A stretch of DNA of 9,878 nt from Sphaerochaeta sp. (GTDB taxonomy: Bacteria; Spirochaetota; Spirochaetia; Sphaerochaetales; Sphaerochaetaceae), in the NCBI GenBank assembly GCA_003446545.1, contig DMAO01000136.1:998-10875 (forward strand), read 5' to 3'. Both the position numbers and the translations under genes were made by a program. Below are positions 1-6,584 of the stretch, one piece after another (within the stretch, counting starts at the first letter, position 1; each line of letters opens with the position of its first letter). The notes beneath the pieces are model-generated. The model was not told where the DNA came from. It made no database searches and saw only the letters and a list, made by a program, of their open reading frames with translations.

Positions 1-52
1 CCTCTTTCCAGGGCTTGCCCTGAGGCATTGATACCTTTCATTCTACGTACAC

Positions 53-81
53 TTGACCGGGGTATAGGCAGAAGTTACACT
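53..81 (+). promoter_or_regulatory. Predicted sigma-70 promoter of the flavin reductase gene
   Basis: TTGACC (53-58, 5/6 match to the -35 consensus) is followed after exactly 17 bases by TACACT (76-81, 4/6 match to -10). Transcription would begin near 88, giving a leader of about 18 bases that contains the AAGGAGG ribosome site (93-99). Spacing and position fit well, but there is no experimental support. Confidence 0.5.
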
Positions 82-105
82 GAAAGTGCCACAAGGAGGC
101 CAGCC

Positions 106-621
106 ATGTTTGTTGAAGTACCTGCGGACATTCTAGAGATGAATCCCTTTACTGCTATAGGCAAGGATGGGTTTCTTATTACTGCAGGGAGTCCTGACAA
201 TTTCAATATCATGACCGCCTCCTGGGGTTCCATGGGGGTGTTATGGGGAAGAAACATCGTAACGCTCTATGTGAAGGCAAGTAGGCATACACACAAGTTT
301 CTTGAGAATTCTGAAGGGTTTACCTGCTCTTTTCTGGAACCTGAAATGAAGGATACGCTGCTGTGGTGCGGTCAGCACAGTGGAAGGGATAGTGACAAGG
401 TTGCTGCCACCGGCTTGATCCCGGAGTTTATTCCTGCACAAACGGGTGCTGAACGTGTAACCTTCAAGCAGGCTTCGTTGGTTTTATCCTGTACGAAAGC
501 TTCGGTCATGCAGGTGGATACCTCCCAGTTTGTTCTCCCTGAACTTAAGAATCGCTATAAGGACGGGGATTTCCACAGCGTATACATCGGCTTCATTGAC
601 AAGGTCCTCGCCAAGCAATAG
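106..621 (+). CDS. Flavin reductase family protein (FMN-binding split barrel)
   Basis: A 171-residue cytoplasmic protein of the flavin reductase-like split-barrel family, which binds FMN and in many members reduces flavin with NAD(P)H. The start at 106 is chosen because AAGGAGG (93-99) lies 6 bases before that ATG; the open frame extends back to 28, but its extra 26 codons overlap the predicted promoter. Family features visible are the N-terminal segment NPFTAIGKDGFLITAG (residues 13-28), the region NIMTASWGSMGVLWG (34-48) followed by a beta strand and SRHTHKFLE (59-67), which normally contact the flavin, and the conserved CGQHSGRDSDK turn (88-98). There is no signal peptide or membrane segment. 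The E1 dehydrogenase gene follows after 83 bases, but nothing shows a functional link. Electron acceptor and physiological role are unknown; simple FMN-binding proteins of this fold also exist. Confidence 0.85.
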   Translation: MFVEVPADILEMNPFTAIGKDGFLITAGSPDNFNIMTASWGSMGVLWGRNIVTLYVKASRHTHKFLENSEGFTCSFLEPEMKDTLLWCGQHSGRDSDKVAATGLIPEFIPAQTGAERVTFKQASLVLSCTKASVMQVDTSQFVLPELKNRYKDGDFHSVYIGFIDKVLAKQ

Positions 622-627
622 TCTACT

Positions 628-643
628 TGGTACGTACATACCA
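628..643. repeat. 16-bp near-perfect palindrome, possible operator
   Basis: TGGTACGTACATACCA is an inverted repeat, with 14 of 16 positions agreeing with its own reverse complement. It lies 7 bases after the flavin reductase stop and about 60 bases before the E1 start. No T-run follows, so it does not look like an intrinsic terminator. A regulator-binding site for the E1 gene is possible but unproven. Confidence 0.35.
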
Positions 644-704
644 TAGCTTCAGGTCCTAAGGGACTTGAAAGGGCGGGACTACACATCCTGCCAAGGGGCA
701 GACA

Positions 705-2717
705 ATGCTTTTTTCACAAGAACAGGCGCACCAAGCACTCTCGATGATGGTTCGTTCGCGTCATTTCGAAGAACGGATAGATATCTTTTTCAAATACAAG
801 GAAATGCACGGTACCACCCACCTTTCCATCGGACAGGAGGCCACGCAAGCTGGTCTTTCCCTTGCCTTGGACCAGGGGGACTGGATCGTTCCGACCCACC
901 GTTGTCATGGGCATACCATCACGCGCGGTACTGACGAGCGGAAAATGTTCAGCGAAATGTTCGGCTCTGCAGACGGGATATGCAAGGGCCTTGGCGGCTC
1001 CATGCACATGACTGATGTGCAGCACTTCAATGCAGGATCGTCAGCGGTGGTGGGAAGTGGGGTCAACCTTGCTATCGGCCTTGCCTTCGCCCTCAAACAC
1101 CAGAATAGCCAAGCAATAAGTGTAGCTATCTTTGGTGATGGTGCTACCAGCCGAGGGGCAGTCCATGAGTGCATGAACCTCGCATCAGTGTGGGCGTTGC
1201 CAGTGCTCTTCTTCTGTGAGAACAACGGCTATGGTATGAGTGCTGCCAGCGATAGGATGGTCAGTACAGATTCCATCGCAAAGCGATCTGAAGGCTACAA
1301 TATCGAGTATGCATGCGTCGACGGTAATGATGTTGAGGCTGTCTACAAGGCGTCCAAGAAGGCCGTCGATTATATTAGAAAGACTAGCCGTCCCTATTTC
1401 CTTGAGTTGAAGACCTACCGCCAATGTGGCCACTCAAAGAGTGACAGCTGTGTCTACAGGAGTCGTGAAGAGGAGTCCCTTTGGTTACAGAGAGACCCCA
1501 TCACACTCTTTTGCAAGGATATGGTAGCGAGCTCCCTCTTCACCGAAGAGGATGTCGCTTCCATAATCCTTGATGCAAGGACAAAGGTAGACGAGGCAGC
1601 CAAGGCCTCCTTGGCTCTTCGTTCTTCTGTGCTTACCCTGGAGCAGGCGATGGGGTATCTTTTCGCCCCTGAGGATACTCCCGAGTCGAATATCCCAAAC
1701 GGAAAGATGACCCGTAGGACAAGCTATAGGGATGCTATCCGCGAGGCATTGGATGAGGAGATGACCCGCGACAGCGCAGTCCACCTCATTGGAGAGGACA
1801 TCGGACAGTATGGCGGATGCTTCAAGGTCACAGGCTCCCTCTATGAGAAACACCCTACCCGACTGCACGAGACCCCCGTCAGTGAAGAGGCCTTCACAGG
1901 TCTTTCCGTAGGGGCTGCCATGCTTGGCATGCGTCCTATAGTAGAGATTATGTACGGGGACTTCTTCACCCTTGCCAGTGACCCCATCATCAATCATGCT
2001 GCAAAGACCAGCTTCATGAGTGCAGGCCAGCTTTCCTGCCCGATGGTGCTTCGTTCCCCTATTGGTAGTGGAACTGGCCATGGGGCGCAACATACCCAGA
2101 GTCTTGAGGCTATGTTCGGCAACGTGCCGGGTCTCATCATCGTCGCCCCTTCCTGCCCAGGGGATGCAAAGGCCCTGCTCAAGGGAGCTATTCGCAGCAA
2201 CAACCCTGTGCTCTATTTTGAGAACAAGTACCTATATGACAACCTCGGTCCTGTAGGGGATGAGCACTATGTCATGCCCTTGGGCAAGGCTGTGGTGAAA
2301 AAACGAGGCACCCATGTGACCATTGTCTCTTACAGCCATGCTGTGATGACCTGCCTCGATGCCGCCACCACCCTTAGTTCCCAGGATGAGATTGAGGTCG
2401 AGGTCATAGACTTGGCAACCATCAAACCCATGGACAGGGAAACCATTTTTCGTTCGGTGCAGAAGACAGGCCGGTTGCTTGTTGTGCATGACAGTCCTGA
2501 GGCAGGCGGATATGGGGCGGAGGTGGTTTCTCTGGTCACATCCGATGAGCTGAGCTTCACCTCTCTGGTCGCACCTCCTGTACGTCTCTGTGGAAAGGAG
2601 AGCCCTGTTCCCTTCTCCCCCGAGCTGGAAAAACAGGTCATTCCTACAAAAGAAGAGGTCGTAACTGCGGTTCGTCGCCTTTTCCGCCCTGTAGAGCCTT
2701 TTCATTTTTCCCTGTAG
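705..2717 (+). CDS. 2-oxoacid (pyruvate/acetoin/branched-chain type) dehydrogenase E1, fused alpha and beta subunits
   Basis: A 670-residue thiamine-diphosphate enzyme that carries the E1 alpha and beta chains, usually separate proteins, in one polypeptide. E1 decarboxylates a 2-oxoacid (or cleaves acetoin) and passes the acyl group to lipoyl-E2. The alpha part (about 1-320) has HRCHGHTITRG (65-75), the ThDP/Mg motif from GDG (144-146) to ENN (172-174; likely ligands D145 and N174) and the phosphate-binding loop GHSKSD...YRSREE (242-256). The beta part (about 336-660) has GEDIGQYGG (363-371), TPVSEE with the expected catalytic glutamate E394, and AQHTQ (461-465). A short linker rich in P, E and N joins them near 321-336. 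AAGGGG (693-698) stands 6 bases before the ATG. No E2, E3 or lipoylation gene is in the window, so the substrate cannot be assigned; acetoin dehydrogenase and branched-chain or pyruvate dehydrogenase E1 are all possible. Confidence 0.88.
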   Translation: MLFSQEQAHQALSMMVRSRHFEERIDIFFKYKEMHGTTHLSIGQEATQAGLSLALDQGDWIVPTHRCHGHTITRGTDERKMFSEMFGSADGICKGLGGSMHMTDVQHFNAGSSAVVGSGVNLAIGLAFALKHQNSQAISVAIFGDGATSRGAVHECMNLASVWALPVLFFCENNGYGMSAASDRMVSTDSIAKRSEGYNIEYACVDGNDVEAVYKASKKAVDYIRKTSRPYFLELKTYRQCGHSKSDSCVYRSREEESLWLQRDPITLFCKDMVASSLFTEEDVASIILDARTKVDEAAKASLALRSSVLTLEQAMGYLFAPEDTPESNIPNGKMTRRTSYRDAIREALDEEMTRDSAVHLIGEDIGQYGGCFKVTGSLYEKHPTRLHETPVSEEAFTGLSVGAAMLGMRPIVEIMYGDFFTLASDPIINHAAKTSFMSAGQLSCPMVLRSPIGSGTGHGAQHTQSLEAMFGNVPGLIIVAPSCPGDAKALLKGAIRSNNPVLYFENKYLYDNLGPVGDEHYVMPLGKAVVKKRGTHVTIVSYSHAVMTCLDAATTLSSQDEIEVEVIDLATIKPMDRETIFRSVQKTGRLLVVHDSPEAGGYGAEVVSLVTSDELSFTSLVAPPVRLCGKESPVPFSPELEKQVIPTKEEVVTAVRRLFRPVEPFHFSL

Positions 2718-2727
2718 CCGCTAGAAT
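2699..2727 (+). promoter_or_regulatory. Predicted promoter of pheST inside the 3' end of the E1 gene
   Basis: TTTTCA (2699-2704, 4/6 match to -35), a 17-base spacer, then TAGAAT (2722-2727, 5/6 match to -10). The start point would be near 2734, just ahead of the hairpin at 2739-2757. The -35 element overlaps the last codons of the E1 gene. Modest sequence support only; pheST could also be read through from upstream. Confidence 0.4.
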
Positions 2728-2738
2728 GGTGGCAACTT

Positions 2739-2757
2739 CGCCGCAATCATTGCGGCG
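2739..2757 (+). terminator. GC-rich hairpin before pheS: terminator of the E1 gene or leader attenuator
   Basis: CGCCGCAA and TTGCGGCG form a perfect 8-bp stem around a TCA loop. It is followed by TTGGTTT, a weak T-tract, and then by the pheS ribosome site AGGAG (2767-2771). It may end E1 transcripts. If the promoter at 2699-2727 is real, it lies in the pheS leader and could attenuate pheST. I see no Phe-rich leader peptide and no T-box. Confidence 0.5.
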
Positions 2758-2781
2758 TTGGTTTACAGGAGTAAAAACAGC

Positions 2782-4317
2782 ATGGATATCGATGTAAAGA
2801 ACTTACATCCCCTGGAAGTCCGCCTCCTCCGACACGTTTCCCTCGGTCAGAACATTACAGGGAACGGCATCGTTGAGGAGCTTGGCTACAAAGTAGGGCA
2901 GTGCAACCAGGCTTTCAGCTGGTTGAGTGCCAAGGGGTACCTGATCGAAACAAGCCGCACCAAGGGTGTGTTCTATGAACTTACAGATTTTGGAAGGGAA
3001 CAGCAGGCGAAGGGCACTCCTGCCCAGCGTATATTTGGACTGCTTGCCAATGGGCCAAAGTCCCTTCCTGAGATAGCACAAGAGCTCAACCTGGAGAAAA
3101 GCGAGATAGGCAGTGCCTTTGGCCAGCTCTCAAAATCTGACGTTGTCTGTATGAACGAAGAGAACAAGGCTACCCGAAAAAATGATTTCCTCCCCTTGGA
3201 ACTTGAGGTTGCCGCTTCCTTGCTTACCAAAGGTCTCGATGGCGAGATTGCCGAATCATCGCTTTCTGCTGACGAAAAACAGGCAATGCAGAAGATTTCC
3301 AAGAAGCGGGGTGCTGCAAACTCCCCCTTCAAGTTGATAGAGCGTGAAGAGCTTGTCTTCCAGCTTACTGGTGATGGTGAACTAGCCCGCAAGGCTATCT
3401 TTGAGAAAAACATCACCGGTGAGGAGCTGGGCTCCGTCACAACTGATATGCTCTCAAGTGGTAGCTGGAAGACTGGGGCATTCCGTCCATACGCCCTTAA
3501 TGCCCCGACCTCGCGTCTCATCCCTGGTCGTCACAACCCCTATGGCAACTATCTGCAGTGGGTCAAGGACAAGCTTTGCGCCCTCGGCTTCGAGGAGTTC
3601 GACGGCCCATTGGTAGAAAACGAGTTCTGGAATGGGGATGCGCTCTTTATGCCTCAGTTCCACAGTGCCCGTGATATCCATGATGTCTACTATGTTAAAG
3701 AGCCCCAACACTGCAAGAGGATCGAGGAGCCTTGGCTCAGCCAGGTTGCCCAGACCCATGAAAATGGTTGGAAGACCGGGAGCCGTGGCTGGCGTTACTC
3801 ATTTGACCACGAGTTTACCCGTCGCCAGGTCCTCAGGAGTCAGGGGACCGTCCTTTCTGCAAAACAACTTCCCCATGCAAAGGTCCCCGGAAAGTACTTT
3901 GGGGTAGCCCGCTGTTTCCGCTATGACCAGGTTGATGCGACACATGGTGCGGATTTCTATCAGACCGAGGGCATCGTCCTCGGTGATGAGGTGAATTTGA
4001 AGACACTGTTGGGCCTGTTGAAGATGTTTGCAGAAGAGATCGCAGGGGCTGAAGAGGTCAAGTATGTCCCCGGTTACTTCCCCTTTACCGAACCCTCCAT
4101 CGAGGTGCATATCAAGCACCCTGTTCTTGGGTGGTTCGAGCTTGGTGGAAGCGGAATCTTCCGCCCTGAGGTGACCAAGGCTCTGGGAATCGATGTTCCG
4201 GTTCTCGCTTGGGGGCTGGGAATTGACCGTATGGCCCTGATGCACCTCGGACTGAATGACTTGCGTGAACTCTTCACCCCGAACATCGAGTCAGTCCGTA
4301 CCAGGAGGGGAAACTAA
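2782..4317 (+). CDS. pheS: Phenylalanine--tRNA ligase alpha subunit, archaeal/eukaryotic type
   Basis: The 511-residue catalytic subunit of the cytoplasmic (alpha-beta)2 enzyme that charges tRNA-Phe with phenylalanine. The start at 2782 has AGGAG (2767-2771) upstream; the frame also runs back to a TTG at 2758, but that lies at the foot of the leader hairpin. Residues 1 to about 130 contain winged-helix-like repeats (for example 10-70 and 78-120) typical of the long archaeal/eukaryotic alpha subunit and unlike the coiled coil of E. coli PheS. The class II core follows: a motif-1 region around HNPYGNYLQWVKDKL (251-265), motif 2 with RCFRYDQVDATHGADFYQTE (377-396), and motif 3 with GLGIDRMAL (478-486). 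ELGGSGIFRPEV (453-464) belongs to the phenylalanine/ATP pocket region. The stop overlaps the pheT start (TAATG), implying translational coupling. This type of PheRS is known from spirochaetes, presumably by ancient transfer. Confidence 0.97.
   Translation: MDIDVKNLHPLEVRLLRHVSLGQNITGNGIVEELGYKVGQCNQAFSWLSAKGYLIETSRTKGVFYELTDFGREQQAKGTPAQRIFGLLANGPKSLPEIAQELNLEKSEIGSAFGQLSKSDVVCMNEENKATRKNDFLPLELEVAASLLTKGLDGEIAESSLSADEKQAMQKISKKRGAANSPFKLIEREELVFQLTGDGELARKAIFEKNITGEELGSVTTDMLSSGSWKTGAFRPYALNAPTSRLIPGRHNPYGNYLQWVKDKLCALGFEEFDGPLVENEFWNGDALFMPQFHSARDIHDVYYVKEPQHCKRIEEPWLSQVAQTHENGWKTGSRGWRYSFDHEFTRRQVLRSQGTVLSAKQLPHAKVPGKYFGVARCFRYDQVDATHGADFYQTEGIVLGDEVNLKTLLGLLKMFAEEIAGAEEVKYVPGYFPFTEPSIEVHIKHPVLGWFELGGSGIFRPEVTKALGIDVPVLAWGLGIDRMALMHLGLNDLRELFTPNIESVRTRRGN
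4303..4308 (+). promoter_or_regulatory. Strong ribosome-binding site fixing the pheT start at 4317
   Basis: AGGAGG lies 8 bases before the ATG at 4317, inside the last codons of pheS. This supports 4317 as the true pheT start, and therefore the reading that TAA at 4356-4358 is a real interruption and not upstream non-coding sequence. The downstream ATG at 4395 has only a poor GAAGAG-like site. Confidence 0.75.
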
Positions 4318-6017
4318 TGCCAAAGATTGAAACTACAGAGGAGCTGTTCTACGGCTAAGTCGGAAAAACCCTCACCGATAGTCAGCTCGAAGAGATGCTT
4401 CCTGTTGCCAAGGCCGAGCTTGATGGCCATGAGGGTGACCTTCTCAAGATCGAGCTCAATGACACCAACCGCCCGGACCTCTGGTCTGCTGCGGGAGTAG
4501 CGCGCCTCTTGAAGGCGTACTGGGGTGTTGAAGCTCCAGTCTATGACTTCTGCTCGACAGAGGAAGAGACCTTTGACAATGAGGGTAGGGAGCTGCATGT
4601 CCATAGCTCTGTCTCCTCTGTCAGACCCTATGGTATTGCCTTTGCTGCAAAGGGACACACCATTGATGAGCAAGATCTTGAGGCCCTTATCCAGAGCCAG
4701 GAGAAACTGTGCTCTAACTTCGGGCGCAAGCGCAAGACCATAGCGATGGGTATCTACCGATCCTCTCTGATCAAGTACCCTGTGCACTACAGGGGAGTCG
4801 ACCCTGATACGACCAGTTTCGTACCCTTGGGGATGAGTGAAAAGCTTACCCTCAGGGAAATCTGCAGCCAGCATCCTAAGGGTAAGGAGTACGGTCCCAT
4901 CGTTGCGGACAGTCCTGTCTTTCCCTATATCACCGATGATAATGGCGAAACGCTTTCGTTCCCCCCTGTCATCAACAGTGCAAGGATTGGTGCTGTTGAG
5001 ATAGGTGATGATGAGCTCTTCCTTGAGCTTAGTGGAACCGACCTTCCTGATATGTTGCTTGCAGCCTCCATCATGGCATGCGATATGAGCGACTTGGGCT
5101 TTGATATTCTCCCTGTCAAGGTAATCTTCCCTGAAGAGACAGAGTTTGGCAAAGAGCTTACCGTCCCCTACTATTTCCAGGAACCCATCTCCTGTTCACT
5201 CGCTCTGGTCCATAAGACCTTGGGTGAGAAGATGACAGGGGAAGAGGCTGTGGCCTCCTTGAAGAGGATGGGTATTTATGCCTTCTGCTCCGATGAGACC
5301 ATCTATGCAACAGTGCCTGAATTCCGTAATGACTTCCTCCATCCGGCAGACCTGGTAGAGGATATCATGATCGGATACGGTTTGGGTAACTTTGAGCCTG
5401 AGATGCCTCAGGACTTCACTGTCGGACGGCTCACTGCAGCTGAAGAGATGGGTCGGAAGGTAAAGGACATCATGGTGGGCCTTGGCTTCCAGGAGATGGT
5501 GTACAACTACCTAGGTTCAAGACGTGAGTATGCGACCAATATGGAAGTCGATGGGAAACAGTACATCACCATAGCAAACCCGATGAGCGAGAACTACGAG
5601 ATGGTTCGCCCTTCGATCATCCCCTCCATGATGGAGAGTGAGAGTGTCTCGGGTCATGCTCCGTTCCCCCATAAGATCTTTGAAGTGGGTAAGGTAGCCT
5701 TCCTCGATGATACGGACAACAGTGGAACCACCACCAGAAACAACCTGGGCTTTTTGAGTTCTGACAGTGTCATGGGCTTCAATGAGGTCTCTTCACTGGT
5801 CAATACCCTGATGTATTTCCTTGGTAAGGGGTTTAGCCTTGCTTCTCTTGATGGCGATACCCGTTTCATAGAAGGCCGGTGTGCCGCAGTCATGGTGGGT
5901 GAGACAAAGGTTGGGGTATTTGGGGAGATCCATCCCAAGGTTTTGGAAAACTGGGGTTGTGGCATGCCCACAGTAGCCTGTGAGATCGATCTCGACTTGG
6001 TGATGGCTACCAAGTAA
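4317..6017 (+). CDS. pheT: Phenylalanine--tRNA ligase beta subunit, archaeal/eukaryotic type, interrupted by an in-frame TAA at codon 14
   Basis: The tRNA-binding and editing subunit of PheRS. From ATG 4317 the frame reads MPKIETTEELFYG, a TAA stop (4356-4358), then VGKTLTDSQLEE and on to 6017 without further stops, 566 codons in all. MPKIE plus the following segment is the normal N-terminus of this subunit type, so the stop falls inside a conserved domain. Later family features, numbered from 4317, are KIELNDTNRPDLWSAAG (about 44-60), the FGRKRKTIAMGIYRS stretch opening the B3/B4 editing region, the B5-like segment ending LVEDIMIGYGLGNFEPE, and a C-terminal catalytic-like fold. A single base change (for example a TTA leucine codon to TAA) or a sequencing error explains the stop most simply. 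Otherwise translation would have to restart at ATG 4395, giving 540 residues without the first 26. The rest of the gene is undamaged, so functional decay is unlikely. Confidence 0.93.
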
Positions 6018-6096
6018 CAGTCAAAGCCCTGAATGCCGGAAAAGATCAGATATAAAATATAGATAAAGAATACGTATACATGAAAAAGGATTGGAT

Positions 6097-6125
6097 GGGG
6101 AGCCGCTTGCAGCTCCCTCTTCTTT
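6097..6125. terminator. Intrinsic terminator after pheT, probably bidirectional
   Basis: GGGAGC (6098-6103) pairs with GCTCCC (6112-6117) around an 8-base loop. On the + strand TCTTCTTT follows; on the - strand the hairpin is followed by CATCCTTTTT. It can therefore end pheST and also any read-through from the convergent polyprenyl synthase gene. It lies about 80 bases after the pheT stop. Confidence 0.65.
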
Positions 6126-6165
6126 GAGATCGTCAACCAATTCGAGAAATATCTGGAGGTAATCT

Positions 6166-6246
6166 TTGGCTAATACCATATTCCTCATCACCGCTACCAT
6201 CATCTCACTATCGGGGATTGCCTTTTTGGCGCACCACTTTGGATGA
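6166..6246 (+). CDS. Possible 26-residue single-pass membrane peptide
   Basis: A TTG start at 6166 is preceded, with a 6-base gap, by a perfect GGAGG (6155-6159). The frame encodes 26 residues beginning MANTIFLITA and ending AFLAHHFG, then TGA (6244-6246). After three polar residues nearly the whole peptide is one hydrophobic helix, ending with a His-His-Phe-Gly tail. I do not recognise it. Its form resembles small accessory subunits of membrane complexes, but no such complex is encoded nearby. It sits between the pheT terminator and an IS66 remnant, with no clear promoter. An overlapping minus-strand frame (6021-6251) weakens the case. It may be a real small protein, a remnant or chance. Confidence 0.35.
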   Translation: MANTIFLITATIISLSGIAFLAHHFG

Positions 6247-6261
6247 ACCATCTATCTGGAT

Positions 6262-6486
6262 GTGGCGCTTGTCTACGGCTTTCATTCACTCATAGAAACT
6301 GCAAAAGCTACTAAGGTGAATCCCTTTGATTACGTCTGGTACATTCTGACAAAAGCTATTTTGTGTAAAACCGGAGAGGCTTGGAACCAACAGTTTCCTT
6401 GGGACAAGGATAATGACGAAAAAAAGAAGCTGCATGACGCTAGAACTAGTGCTACACCGGACCCAAACAGAACTTCCCCTATATAA
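6262..6486 (+). pseudogene. IS66-family transposase remnant (C-terminal stub)
   Basis: About 74 codons, ending at TAA (6484-6486), encode FHSLIETAKATKVNPFDYVW followed by LTKA...KTGEAWNQQFPWDKD. This matches the pattern of the extreme C-terminus of IS66 transposases: a YSLIETAK helix, then NP-Y-YL, then a KT...LPW segment. The catalytic DDE domain and all upstream parts are missing; the frame closes with TGA just upstream (6244-6246), so the left boundary lies between about 6247 and 6264. I see no intact terminal inverted repeats. This is a dead fragment left by an old insertion; the GTG at 6262 is not expected to be a true start. Assignment is from memory of the family pattern. Confidence 0.7.
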
Positions 6487-6519
6487 TTCGAGGAGCAAAA
6501 GGCCGAGATTTTCTTAAAG

Positions 6520-6538
6520 AGTATAAGCTAGCTATACT
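6520..6538. repeat. Small inverted repeat flanked by direct repeats
   Basis: AGTATA (6520-6525) and TATACT (6533-6538) can pair around AGCTAGC. The 7-base word CTTAAAG occurs at 6513-6519 and again at 6537-6543. The element lies between the IS66 stub and the end of the polyprenyl synthase gene. It could be part of an old IS end or a weak terminator, but no T-run follows on either strand. Confidence 0.3.
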
Positions 6539-6584
6539 TAAAGCAAGAGAAGGGGTTAGAGCCAATGACATTCTCCCCTCCGCC

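Noticed and set aside
9..22. CAGGG-CTTG-CCCTG hairpin at the window edge as an upstream terminator
   Set aside because: The stem is only 5 bp and no T-run follows on either strand. The upstream gene is not visible.
651..666. AGGTCC-TAAG-GGACTT hairpin before the E1 gene
   Set aside because: A short stem containing a G-T pair and no T-tract; too weak to call.
4356..4358. TAA in pheT as stop-codon reassignment or recoding to a special amino acid
   Set aside because: TAA ends pheS and pheT in this window, and TAA is not used for selenocysteine or pyrrolysine.
6080..6127. 15-codon frame starting MKKDWMG as a leader peptide
   Set aside because: No ribosome site, and it is mostly the terminator hairpin; its A-rich start is the normal upstream arm of that terminator.
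6021..6251. Minus-strand frame of 76 codons
   Set aside because: It runs through the pheT terminator, has no ribosome site that I can see and no recognisable family. Probably a shadow, although it overlaps the candidate micropeptide.
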